Position numbers and translations under genes: made by a program. Of a stretch of 64,000 nt of DNA, positions 8,743-16,152 are shown piece after piece. This DNA comes from JBEKTY01 sp049515555 (GTDB taxonomy: Bacteria > Planctomycetota > Planctomycetia > Pirellulales > Thermoguttaceae). The stretch is taken from the NCBI GenBank assembly GCA_049515555.1, contig JBEKTY010000017.1:1-64000 (forward strand), in the 5' to 3' direction. Position 1 is the stretch's first letter; every line of letters begins with the position of its first letter. The notes under the pieces are model-generated. The model did not search any database. It was not told the DNA's origin and saw nothing but the letters and a program-made list of their open reading frames with translations.

Positions 8743-9900
8743 TCAGTCGCAGAAAGGTTGCGTGATCAGCATGTTGTCGCGGTGGATGACCTCTTCGTAG
8801 GGGCAATCGCCCAGCGTGGCGGCGATGCGGCTGGTCCGCAGGCCCTTAATCTTTTCGAGGTCGTCGCTGGCGTAGTTGGTCAGGCCGCGGGCGAACTCGC
8901 TGCCGTCGGGGCCCCGCAGGGCCACCACGTCGCCCTTGGCGAAGCGGCCCTCGACGCCGACGACGCCGATGGCCAGCAAGCTGCGGCCTTTGCGCTGGAT
9001 GGCCTCGCGGGCCCCGGCGTCGAGGATCAGCCGGCCGCGGGGTTGGACGGCAAAGCCGATCCAGCGTTTGCGCGCGGCGACCGACTGACCCTGGGCCAAC
9101 AGCAGCGTGCCGATGGTTTGACCGGCCAGGATGCCGGGCACGACGTTGGCTATGCGTCCGCCGGCGATAATTACGTTCTCGCCGGCGGCGGTGCACAGGC
9201 GGGCGGCTTCGAGCTTGCCGGCCATGCCGCCTTTACCCCGCCCACCTGGCTTATCGCGGACCAGATCCAGCACCGACGCATCCAGCCGCTCGACCGTGGT
9301 GATCACCCGGGCCCCCGGCCGCGACGGATCGCCGTCGTACAGCCCGTCCACGTCCGACAGCAGCACCAACAGCGGGGCGCGGATCAGGTTGGTGACGATC
9401 GCAGCCAGCCGGTCGTTGTCGCCCAAGCTGTGCTGCAATTCCTCGGTGACCACGGTATCGTTCTCGTTGATGATGGGAATCGCGCCCAGCTCCAGCAGGG
9501 TGAGCAGGGTATTGCGGGCGTTGAGGTATCGGGCCCGATGCTCGAGATCCTCGGCCGTGAGCAGCACTTGGGCGGCGTGATGGCCGTAGGGCGACAGGGC
9601 GCGTTCGTAGGCCTCGACCAACAGGCTTTGGCCGATGGCGGCGACCGCCTGGAGCCGGGGCAGATCGGTGGGCCGCTGGCTGAGCCCCAGCCGGCCCATG
9701 CCGGCCCCCACCGCCCCCGAGCTGACCAGCACCACCTTTCGACCGGATTGCAACACCTGGTGCAGTTGCTCGGCAAGCTGGGCAATTCGGTCGTAATCCA
9801 GGCGGCCATCGTCGCCAGTGAGCACCTGCGTGCCGACCTTGACGACGATCGTGGTGGCCAAGGCGGCGATTTCTTGTCGCAAAAGGTCGGTCATGGGCAT
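8743..9900 (-). CDS. proB: Glutamate 5-kinase with C-terminal PUA domain
   Basis: This enzyme phosphorylates L-glutamate at the gamma carboxyl, the first step of proline synthesis. The 385 residues comprise an amino-acid-kinase domain (about 1-265) with VVKVGTQVLT, the VSSGAVGAGMGRLG substrate segment, INENDTV and SDVDGLYDGDP, and a PUA domain (about 290-375). The start is either ATG 9900 or ATG 9894 (MPMTDLL). A possible -10 (TATATT, 9909-9904) lies only a few bases upstream, suggesting a very short leader. proA is not in this window. Confidence 0.95.
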   Translation of the reverse strand: MPMTDLLRQEIAALATTIVVKVGTQVLTGDDGRLDYDRIAQLAEQLHQVLQSGRKVVLVSSGAVGAGMGRLGLSQRPTDLPRLQAVAAIGQSLLVEAYERALSPYGHHAAQVLLTAEDLEHRARYLNARNTLLTLLELGAIPIINENDTVVTEELQHSLGDNDRLAAIVTNLIRAPLLVLLSDVDGLYDGDPSRPGARVITTVERLDASVLDLVRDKPGGRGKGGMAGKLEAARLCTAAGENVIIAGGRIANVVPGILAGQTIGTLLLAQGQSVAARKRWIGFAVQPRGRLILDAGAREAIQRKGRSLLAIGVVGVEGRFAKGDVVALRGPDGSEFARGLTNYASDDLEKIKGLRTSRIAATLGDCPYEEVIHRDNMLITQPFCD

Positions 9901-9940
9901 TCAAATATAGCCGGTTTCGGTAATTGTTGACAGGGCTGTC

Positions 9941-9970
9941 GACGGACGACGGACGACGGACGACGGACGG
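9941..9970. repeat. GACGGAC-type simple array, left arm
   Basis: Four tandem GACGGAC/GACGACGG words lie upstream of proB. An inverted counterpart (CGTCCGTC words) lies at 10081-10110, with polypyrimidine words between the arms. The same words appear inside the DNA methylase gene and before the exported hydrolase gene. Confidence 0.8.
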
Positions 9971-10080
9971 AAATGGAGACCGGGAGACTACGAGGCCAAA
10001 TTATCTCCGTGTCCCCCTGTCCGCCTTCCCCCTTCCGCCCTCCGCCTTCTCCCCGTGTCCCCTTCCCTCCGTGTCACTCC

Positions 10081-10110
10081 CGTCCGTCTTCCGTCGTCCG
10101 TCTCCCGTCG
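10081..10110. repeat. CGTCCGTC-type simple array, right arm
   Basis: This is the inverse-orientation partner of the array at 9941-9970, so the two can pair as a long imperfect hairpin between the divergent proB and purF genes. The interval also contains CCGCCTTCCGCCCTCCGCC words that recur at about 34600, 46640, 49570 and 62810. Confidence 0.75.
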
Positions 10111-10136
10111 CTGTGACTGGCCCCCAACACGGCCGG

Positions 10137-10165
10137 TTGTGGGTTCGGGGCATTGGCCTTAGAAT
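10137..10165 (+). promoter_or_regulatory. Predicted purF promoter, possibly leaderless
   Basis: There is a -35-like TTGTGG (10137-10142), a 17-nt spacer and a -10-like TAGAAT (10160-10165). The purF ATG begins only 6 nt after the -10, so a normal +1 would fall on or next to the start codon. Confidence 0.4.
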
Positions 10166-10171
10166 AGGGGC

Positions 10172-11773
10172 ATGGGCGAAGCACGCGACGAATGCGGGGT
10201 GGCGGCACTCTACCATCTACCGGGCCGGGGCGTGAGTCCGCTTTGCGCCGACTATGGGCCCGAAGGCGTCTCCCGGCTCATGCCGCGGATGCTCCTGGAC
10301 ATCCAGAACCGCGGGCAGTTGGCGGCCGGGATGACCACCTATCACCCGCACCGGAACCAACTGATCGACACCTACAAGGACGTGGGGACGGTGTGCGAGG
10401 TGTTCCGGATGAACCATCGGGCCCGCTACGACGCCCTGATGAAGGAGTATGACGGCCGGGCGGCGATCGGGCACGTCCGCTACGCCACCTGCGGCGCCGA
10501 CGACCGCAGCTATGCCCAGCCCTTCGAGCGCCACCACATCAAGAAGCACAAGTGGTTCAGCTTCGCCTTCAACGGCCAACTGGCCAATTACCAGCAATTG
10601 CGCGAGGGGCTGCTCTGCGACGACAACAACCATCTGGCCCGCGAAAACGATACCGAAGTATTCATGCACCAGTTGTGCACGGCCCTGTCTACGGACCGGC
10701 AGCCGAACCTGGTCGACGTGCTGGACGAGATGGCGGGCCAAATCGACGGCGCGTACAGCCTGGTATTCCTCGACGCCTTGGGCGACATGATCGTGGCCCG
10801 CGATCCGCTGGGGGTCAAGCCGCTGTGCTATGCGATCGAGGGGCCGCTGTTCGCCGCGGCTAGCGAGAGCGTGGCCCTGATGAACCTGGGCTTCGCACCG
10901 GAGAGCATCAAGTCGGTGCCGCCGGGCCAGGCGATCCTGGTCCGCGAGGGGCGGCTGGAGATCCACGCCTTCGCCCCCAGCCGCCGCCGGGCACATTGCT
11001 TCTTCGAGTGGGTCTATTTCGCCAACGTGGCCAGTACGCTGGACGGGCGGAGCGTGTATCTGGCCCGCAAGGCCCTGGGCGGCGAGCTGGCCCGCCTGGA
11101 GACGGTCCCCATCGACGGCGATACGGTGGTCGTGCCCGTGCCGGATACCAGCAAGGCCGCCGCCGACGCCATGGCCTACGCCCTGAAGGTTCCCTGCGTG
11201 GAAGGGCTGATTCGCAACCGTTACAGCGGCCGGACGTTCATCGAGGGCAGCGGCGACCGCAAGCGGAAGGCCGAGACCAAGTACACCCCGCTCCGCGAGG
11301 TGCTCGAGGGCAAGCGGGTGATCCTGGTCGAAGACTCGATCGTGCGGGCGACTACGCTGAAGGTCCTCTTGCAGCGGCTGCGCCAGGTGGGCCAGCCGCG
11401 GGAGATCCACGTGCGGGTGGGCTGCCCGCCCATCGTGGCACCATGCTTCTACGGCATCGACATGTCCACGCTGGCCGAGCTGTTCGCGCCGCAGTTCCTG
11501 CAACAGGGCCCGCTCATCCCGGAGATCGAGGCCAAGATGGCCGCCCGGCTGGGGGCCGATTCGCTGCGTTACCTGCCGGTCGAGGCCGTGGCCCGGGCGA
11601 TCGGCTTCGATGCCGGGAGCCTCTGCCAGGCCTGCATTACGGGCCACTATCCGACGCCCTGCGGCCAGGAGCTGGCGGCGGTGGCCATCGAGAACGACCG
11701 CAATCAGATTACCGGCCGAACCTACGAGGCGGTAGGCTCCGCCCGGCAACTTTTCTTGCGCCCGGCGCGGTAA
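10172..11773 (+). CDS. purF: Amidophosphoribosyltransferase (class II GATase + PRTase)
   Basis: This enzyme makes 5-phosphoribosylamine from PRPP and glutamine, the committed step of purine synthesis. In the 533 residues, a short propeptide precedes the catalytic Cys (CGVAALYH, Cys8). The glutaminase domain (about 8-270) has GHVRYAT and FNGQLANY. The phosphoribosyltransferase domain has the PRPP loop VILVEDSIVRATTL. Cys residues in CPPIVAPCFYG and in CQACITGHYPTPCG are placed like the ligands of the 4Fe-4S cluster in the Bacillus type. It is slightly longer than the usual 470-510 residues. Confidence 0.93.
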   Translation: MGEARDECGVAALYHLPGRGVSPLCADYGPEGVSRLMPRMLLDIQNRGQLAAGMTTYHPHRNQLIDTYKDVGTVCEVFRMNHRARYDALMKEYDGRAAIGHVRYATCGADDRSYAQPFERHHIKKHKWFSFAFNGQLANYQQLREGLLCDDNNHLARENDTEVFMHQLCTALSTDRQPNLVDVLDEMAGQIDGAYSLVFLDALGDMIVARDPLGVKPLCYAIEGPLFAAASESVALMNLGFAPESIKSVPPGQAILVREGRLEIHAFAPSRRRAHCFFEWVYFANVASTLDGRSVYLARKALGGELARLETVPIDGDTVVVPVPDTSKAAADAMAYALKVPCVEGLIRNRYSGRTFIEGSGDRKRKAETKYTPLREVLEGKRVILVEDSIVRATTLKVLLQRLRQVGQPREIHVRVGCPPIVAPCFYGIDMSTLAELFAPQFLQQGPLIPEIEAKMAARLGADSLRYLPVEAVARAIGFDAGSLCQACITGHYPTPCGQELAAVAIENDRNQITGRTYEAVGSARQLFLRPAR

Positions 11774-12111
11774 AGCGATTGGCTGGATAGCACGAAAGGA
11801 CGAAAGGGGACAGACACGTTTTCGCAGGTGTCAATAAGGGCGCCTGTCCCCCCTTCTACGTCCATCCCGGCGGGATGCCAGCCATTAGCCGGTGGTTTCG
11901 GAGCGCCAGCGACGACACCACCGGTTTCGGGGCCCCACGGGCGAATCGACCCCGGCGGGGTCGAAGCGACGTCCGCCAGCGACTGTTCCTGGGGCATTGA
12001 TCGGGCGATGGCGCGCACCCCGGGTCGCGAGGCGCGAGAGCCGGAGCTAATCGCCAGCATTCCTCTGTGATTACGAACGTACTCCTGCCAAACCTTGACG
12101 GAGCAACGAAC
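11774..12111. other. REP-rich intergenic region upstream of the Y1 transposase
   Basis: There is no gene here. It contains a degenerate copy of the GGGGACAGGCACC palindrome (11803-11855), then palindromes such as CATCCCGGCGGGATG and GACCCCGGCGGGGTC, and words (CCAGCCATTAGCC, CACCCCGGGTCG) that recur, partly inverted, after the transposase gene. Confidence 0.6.
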
Positions 12112-12558
12112 ATGGCGTCCACCTATCTCAGCCTCCATTACCACCTGGTTTTCGGAACGCGGAACCGGGAACCGTGCATTGCATCGTCGTGGCAGCCGCG
12201 CCTCCATGAGTACCTGGGAGGCACGATTTCTGGCCTGGGCGGATTTCCGCAAGGCGTTGGCGGTGTCGCCGATCACGTGCATCTTCTGGTCGGCCTGAGG
12301 GCCACGCATTGCCTGGCCGATGTCTTGCGTGAACTGAAAAAAGCATCTTCTCTTTGGGTGCACGAGCAGATCGGCCTGCCATCATTCGCCTGGCAGGAGG
12401 GCTACGCGGCGTTTACGGTGAGCGCCACGGCACGCGCGCCGGTGCAGAACTACATCGCCCACCAAGAGGAACACCACCGTGCGAAATCGTCTCGCGAAGA
12501 ATTGATAGAAATGCTCAACAAAGCCGGCATCGAATATGATCCGAAATATCTCGAATGA
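12112..12558 (+). CDS. REP-associated tyrosine transposase (IS200/Y1 family)
   Basis: This 148-residue HUH single-strand transposase of the RAYT/IS200-like group contains 'YHLVFGTRNREP', the HUH motif (DHVHLLVGL) and the catalytic Tyr region 'VQNYIAHQEEHH'. The ATG at 12112 gives the family's usual N-terminus, preceded by GGAG; an upstream extension to 12067 is not needed. Such enzymes are linked to REP palindromes, and palindromic GACCCC...GGGGTC elements flank this gene on both sides. It is a candidate driver of at least some dispersed repeats in the window. It appears full length. Confidence 0.88.
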   Translation: MASTYLSLHYHLVFGTRNREPCIASSWQPRLHEYLGGTISGLGGFPQGVGGVADHVHLLVGLRATHCLADVLRELKKASSLWVHEQIGLPSFAWQEGYAAFTVSATARAPVQNYIAHQEEHHRAKSSREELIEMLNKAGIEYDPKYLE

Positions 12559-12567
12559 CCTTGCTGC

Positions 12568-12660
12568 GACCCCTCCGGGGTCGCCTATCGACCGACCCAC
12601 GCACCCCGGGTCGTGAAGCACGACCACGGGGCTAATGGCTGTGACCCCGTTCGGGGTCAG
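12568..12660. repeat. REP-like palindromes downstream of the Y1 transposase
   Basis: Palindromes CGACCCCTCCGGGGTCG and GACCCCGTTCGGGGTC flank the word CGCACCCCGGGTCGTGAAGC, which matches a word at about 12016 upstream of the transposase. GGCTAATGGCTG here is the inverse of CAGCCATTAGCC at 11878. Together they form an inverted REP pair around the gene. Confidence 0.7.
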
Positions 12661-12749
12661 AAGAAGGCTCGGGGCTGTCACCGCCGTTGGCGGCCGGATA
12701 ATGCGAGTCGGCCGTTTGTTACCCCGCCGCCAGGGCTGTTGCCTCACCG

Positions 12750-13247
12750 TCAGGCGGTCGTATCCAGGCCGATCGTTTCCGGCTGATTGTGGCCTAGCGA
12801 GAACTTCTCTAGCCAGCCCAAGCGCTGCAGCATGGGGGCGATCTGCTGCTGAGCGGATGAGGACGAGCTGCTCTTGTCGGAGCCGTTGCGCTGGGCCTTG
12901 GCAACTTGCTTCCGGTAGAAGTCCAAGAGATCGATCGAATCGTCGGGGTCTACGCCGGCCTTGTCCAAGTCCTGGCGGACGGCCGACAGGTCCTGCAGGT
13001 CTTTCTTCGAGATGGCCCCTTTGTCGTACAGGCTCTGGATCATCTTCGAGAAATCGTCGGGCGAGATGTCGGTCACGTCGTACTTGGCGAGGATCTCGCG
13101 CAGCGCGGCCAGCGAGTTGCCCGTCGGGGCGGCCTGGTTGGCGCCGGTGGCGGGGGCGGGGGCGGTCGGGGCCGGGTCGGCCGCATTGCTCGGCTTGGTC
13201 AGGCCGGTGGCGTCGGTGACCCCGGACACAACGTTCGAGATTTGCAT
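12750..13247 (-). CDS. Conserved-looking hypothetical protein, acidic/helical
   Basis: This 165-residue protein starts with ATG 13247, preceded by GGGAG. The first 50 residues are Ala/Pro/Thr-rich. Residues about 50-110 form a compact helical region (LREILAKYDVTDISPDDFSKM... then SLYDKGAISKKDL), followed by a Ser-run (SSSSSS) and a hydrophobic tail. No family or signal peptide was recognised. The arrangement resembles small planctomycete proteins with an EF-hand-like 'VTDISPDDF' look, but no full calcium loop is present. Function unknown. Confidence 0.6.
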   Translation of the reverse strand: MQISNVVSGVTDATGLTKPSNAADPAPTAPAPATGANQAAPTGNSLAALREILAKYDVTDISPDDFSKMIQSLYDKGAISKKDLQDLSAVRQDLDKAGVDPDDSIDLLDFYRKQVAKAQRNGSDKSSSSSSAQQQIAPMLQRLGWLEKFSLGHNQPETIGLDTTA

Positions 13248-13425
13248 GGCTGAGACTCCCAAGAGACGTGAACGGTTACGGGCCCCGGGAAGAGCAAATC
13301 CGGGGCCAAACTGGCCGGCGGGGGTCAGAGCGGCGCCCCGCCAGCCTTCCGAACTGCCTGGCTGCCAAGGGCTTACGCAGACCGGCCCGGCCGGCGAGCA
13401 CCGTTCGGGCCGGCGCAGCCGAATG

Positions 13426-14106
13426 TCAGCGGCCCGCCGATTCTGCCGATCCAAGCGGCAAGTTCCGCACCTTGCGGAACTCCGAGCGGTAGACCGGCTC
13501 GCCGTGCAATCGCATGCGGCGCTCAAAATGGGTGCGGTAGGCCATGTCGTGCTCGGCGGGTGCCTCGGGCACCGCCAAGGGCCCTTCCAAAGCGGTGTGG
13601 GCGGCCAGCAGCTCCAGCGTCGCATGGAAGTATTCTTCGACGTCGGTCCAGAAATGCAGCCGCCCGCCCGGCTCTAGCGCCGCCTCGATCCGGACGACGA
13701 AGGCGGGCTGCATGACGCGCCGCTTGCGGTGCCGCTTCTTCCACCACGGATCGGGAAAATACACGTGGACCGCGGCCAGCGATTCAGCCGGCAGCACGTC
13801 GGCGAAAAACCGCAGGGCGTCGGCCGCAACGACCCGGGCGTTGGAAACTCGCTGCTTGGCCAGGCCGGCCGCGGCGAAGCGGGCGTACTTGCCCGCCAGC
13901 TCGATCCCCAAGAAATCGGTCTCCGGCCGGGCCAGGGCCGCACTGCGCAGGAACAACCCCTTGCCTGAGCCCACCTCGACCTCCAAGGGCGCCCGGCGGC
14001 CGAAAATGGACGGGGCGTCCCACGGCCGGGGCAACTCCTCGAAGGCCATGAGGTGCCCGGAAAGATCCAACTCCGGATCGATTTTTCTCAATGCCCGGCG
14101 GCCCAT
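13426..14106 (-). CDS. trmB: tRNA (guanine-N7-)-methyltransferase
   Basis: This 226-residue SAM-dependent enzyme makes m7G46 in tRNA. SAM motif I is LEVEVGSGKGLFLRSAA, then FLGIELAGKYA, and the family motif HVYFPDPWWKKRHRKRR. The C-terminal YRTHFE...RMRLHGEPVYRSEF region is typical. The ATG at 14106 (MGRRALRKIDPEL) is chosen; the extension to 14196 only translates a simple repeat. The mRNA just upstream of the start is a C-rich array (14111-14158 on the + strand), so there is no ordinary Shine-Dalgarno sequence. Confidence 0.93.
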   Translation of the reverse strand: MGRRALRKIDPELDLSGHLMAFEELPRPWDAPSIFGRRAPLEVEVGSGKGLFLRSAALARPETDFLGIELAGKYARFAAAGLAKQRVSNARVVAADALRFFADVLPAESLAAVHVYFPDPWWKKRHRKRRVMQPAFVVRIEAALEPGGRLHFWTDVEEYFHATLELLAAHTALEGPLAVPEAPAEHDMAYRTHFERRMRLHGEPVYRSEFRKVRNLPLGSAESAGR

Positions 14107-14110
14107 GAAA

Positions 14111-14158
14111 GGGATTTGGGGATTTGGGATCTGAGATTTGAGATTTGAGATTTGGGGA
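14111..14158. repeat. GGGATTTG/GAGATTTG array abutting the trmB start
   Basis: About six 7-8-nt units, G-rich on the + strand and therefore CCCAAATC-like in the trmB mRNA, end 5 nt from the trmB start codon. They are equivalent to the arrays at mlaE, lctP and pyrE. Confidence 0.88.
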
Positions 14159-14169
14159 CTTGGGAAGCA

Positions 14170-14240
14170 GTGAGCATTGAGCCGACCGAGGCTCAAGGCT
14201 CATAGCTCAAGGCTCAAAGCTCATAGGTCACAGCTCAAAG
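14170..14240. repeat. GAGC/GCTC simple words, inverted pair
   Basis: AGTGAGCATTGAGCC on the left and repeated GCTCAAGGCTCATAGCTC words on the right lie between trmB and the rhomboid gene. The same vocabulary appears at 50812-50978. Confidence 0.7.
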
Positions 14241-15026
14241 GGAATCATAGGGCCAATCGTGGGGCGCCTGGCGGGGGCCGGCGCCCAGCAGGGCGCTGAG
14301 CGGCGGCATTAGCAGCAGCCCGGTGATGAACCCGCCGATATGGGCCCCCCAGGCCACGCTCTGTCCGACGCCCTGGTGAAATTCCGCTTCCCCCACAACC
14401 TGGGCGAGGAACCACAGTCCCAGCACTAGCAGGGCCGGCAGTTCGATGATGGTCACGAAAACGAACAGGAACAGCAGGGTGCGGACCCGGGCCCAAGGCC
14501 AGGTGACGGCATAGGCCCCCAGCACGGCGGCGATGGCCCCGCTGGCCCCGATCACCGGCGTGGTGCTAGCGGGCTGCGCCAGCCAATGGGCGAAACTGGC
14601 CACCACCCCCCCGGTGAGATAGAAGAGGACATAGGCCACGTGGCCCAGGCGGTCCTCGACATTGTCGCCGAAAATCCACAGGAACCACATGTTCCCGATC
14701 AAGTGCAGCCAACCGGCGTGGAGGAACATGCAAGTCAAGAGCGAGAGGGCGAACTGGCCGGGCTCGGGCGGCAAGACGAGCCGCGGCGGTGGGGCCCACA
14801 GAAGGCCCGGCGCCTCTTCCGTCTCCAACGTAACCACCAACGGCCGCGGATCGACAAGCTGCCGAGCCCGGGCAGGCACGAATCCCCAGCGGTAGCCGAT
14901 CTCCTGTTGCCGCCCCGGCGGTAGCCCCTGCGACCAGAGGAACACCACCGCGTTGGCCATAATGATCGCGATCGTGGCCACGGGGGGGTTTCGCCGGGGC
15001 GCATCGTCATGGAAAGGAAACAACAT
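14235..15026 (-). CDS. Rhomboid-family intramembrane serine protease
   Basis: This 263-residue polytopic membrane protein begins at ATG 15026 (MLFPFHDDAPRR). The rhomboid core is present: HLIGNMWFLWIFGDNVEDRLG (with the His/Asn pair), the GxSG nucleophile in PVIGASGAIAAVLGAY, and the catalytic His in SVAWGAHIGGFITG. A roughly 60-residue insertion (about 40-95) between helix 1 and the HLIGN motif is common in planctomycete and actinobacterial rhomboids. The frame extension to 15110 only translates the palindromic repeat at 15049-15110 and is rejected. The substrate is unknown. Confidence 0.9.
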   Translation of the reverse strand: MLFPFHDDAPRRNPPVATIAIIMANAVVFLWSQGLPPGRQQEIGYRWGFVPARARQLVDPRPLVVTLETEEAPGLLWAPPPRLVLPPEPGQFALSLLTCMFLHAGWLHLIGNMWFLWIFGDNVEDRLGHVAYVLFYLTGGVVASFAHWLAQPASTTPVIGASGAIAAVLGAYAVTWPWARVRTLLFLFVFVTIIELPALLVLGLWFLAQVVGEAEFHQGVGQSVAWGAHIGGFITGLLLMPPLSALLGAGPRQAPHDWPYDSL

Positions 15027-15048
15027 GTCGGCACCTGCCGCCCGCGGT

Positions 15049-15110
15049 GTGCCACTGCTGGCTTGCCCAGCAGTGCTTCCCCACACTGCTGGGCAAGCCA
15101 GCAGTGGCAC
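15049..15110. repeat. GTGCCACTGCTGG palindromic element, copy 1
   Basis: Two hairpins, GTGCCACTGCTGGCTTGCCC and its inverse, are arranged as one long inverted repeat. Other copies are at 16065, 32156, 42123 (half), 44742 and 56252. This copy lies immediately upstream of the rhomboid start. Confidence 0.93.
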
Positions 15111-15168
15111 CCAATGCCGGTACAGGAACGGGGAATTCGGATTCCGCTCCCCGGGGCCAAGCTTTCAC

Positions 15169-15714
15169 CTACTCCGGACAGTCCCCCGTGAGCGGTTGCG
15201 GATCGTCCGCCGCCGGATCGGCGGTCAACTGGTCGACGGGCAAGGCGATGCCCTTCAGGATCCCCTCGCAGACGAGGTTCTGATTGACGAAGCACTCGAA
15301 CTTGCAAGTCACGATCGAGCGGCGGAACTTGAGCAATTGGCAAACGATGACGAACCGCTCGCCCGGCCGCACCAGGCCGCGGAACCGGACTTCCTCCAGC
15401 CCGCCGAACCCCACCACGCCCTCGATGACGTGATTTCGCTTGGCAGTATAACTGGATAGTTGAGCGGCGGCCTCGCACATGAGCACCCCAGGCATGAGCG
15501 GCATGCCGGGCATGTGCCCGCGGGCCCAGAACTCGTCCGGCCGCAAGTCCTTGTAGCCCACGCAGATCCGCCGCTCCAGGTCCTCGAAGCAGATGGCCGT
15601 CAACTGCTCCATCTCGTACCGCTGCGGATTCACGCGGCGGATCTCCTCGATGTCGGCAATGACCTGCCCCAGATCATACTCGGAGAAATCGAGGATCATC
15701 GGCTTCTTGGCCAC
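15169..15714 (-). CDS. fabZ: 3-hydroxyacyl-ACP dehydratase, FabZ-like
   Basis: This 181-residue hot-dog-fold dehydratase of fatty-acid synthesis carries the catalytic His in 'WARGHMPGMPLMPGVLMCEAAAQ' (H-x2-PG-x2-PGV-x3-E) and FGGLEEVRFRGLVRPGE later on. An N-terminal extension of about 45 residues before the catalytic region contains NPQRYEMEQLTAI. GTG start at 15714, preceded by AAAGGAG at good spacing. Close relatives in planctomycetes are called beta-hydroxyacyl-ACP dehydratases. FabA-like activity cannot be excluded. Confidence 0.87.
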   Translation of the reverse strand: MAKKPMILDFSEYDLGQVIADIEEIRRVNPQRYEMEQLTAICFEDLERRICVGYKDLRPDEFWARGHMPGMPLMPGVLMCEAAAQLSSYTAKRNHVIEGVVGFGGLEEVRFRGLVRPGERFVIVCQLLKFRRSIVTCKFECFVNQNLVCEGILKGIALPVDQLTADPAADDPQPLTGDCPE

Positions 15715-15812
15715 GGTGGGCTCCTTTGCTCAGTCCGGCTGCGGCGTGCTCGCTCGACCGCCGGCGGGGACAGGCCCCTCTTCACGGCGCGAAAACCGCA
15801 CCCAGCCCCCGC

Positions 15813-15911
15813 TTACGTGCGAACCAGATGCCGCTTCGCCCTGCGGGCCTTGGCGTTGGCCGGACGCTTGCCATGATTGGCTCGCTTGGTCTTGCGGTGT
15901 GGCTTGGCCAT
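15813..15911 (-). CDS. Tiny basic ribosomal protein, bL37-like
   Basis: A 32-residue, extremely basic protein (MAKPHRKTKRANHGKRPANA, then a K/R-rich tail ending HLVRT) is encoded by a complete ATG-TAA frame with GGGGAG about 10 nt upstream. The 'ANHGKRP' core matches the very short ribosomal protein bL37 described from mycobacterial ribosomes, and similar 30-40-residue proteins occur in planctomycetes. It was found by reading the minus strand directly. It lies between fabZ and trpD with its own short leader. The match is from memory, not a search. Confidence 0.72.
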   Translation of the reverse strand: MAKPHRKTKRANHGKRPANAKARRAKRHLVRT

Positions 15912-16064
15912 AACTCGCGACTCCCCAGGGGTTTCTTGTTCCTTTCGCAACCGCCCATGCCGTGGACGGTTTCATCTTTCCGCAACCTGTAAACAATTGA
16001 ATTTACCATTTTGTCACGCCGCTGTGAAGCCCCTAGGGCCGCGCCCGCCCTCGGTTGGCACGTT

Positions 16065-16129
16065 GGGTGCCACTGCTGGCTTGTCCAGCGGTGCCGAAAA
16101 CACGGTTGGGCAAGCCAACCGTGGCACCC
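16065..16129. repeat. GTGCCACTGCTGG palindromic element, copy 2 (hybrid arms)
   Basis: The left hairpin is CCACTGCTGG/CCAGCGGTG and the right hairpin is CACGGTTGG/CCAACCGTGG. It is framed by GGGTGCC...GGCACCC. The two arms differ, showing that the element is built of two separately variable hairpins. Confidence 0.88.
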
Positions 16130-16152
16130 GTCATTTCAGGCCGGTCGGGGCA

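Noticed and set aside
14107..14196. N-terminal extension of TrmB
   Set aside because: It translates the simple ATTTGGG array and is not conserved in the family.
15027..15110. N-terminal extension of the rhomboid protease (MPLLACPAVWG...)
   Set aside because: It translates the palindromic element. The same peptide pattern appears wherever this element occurs.
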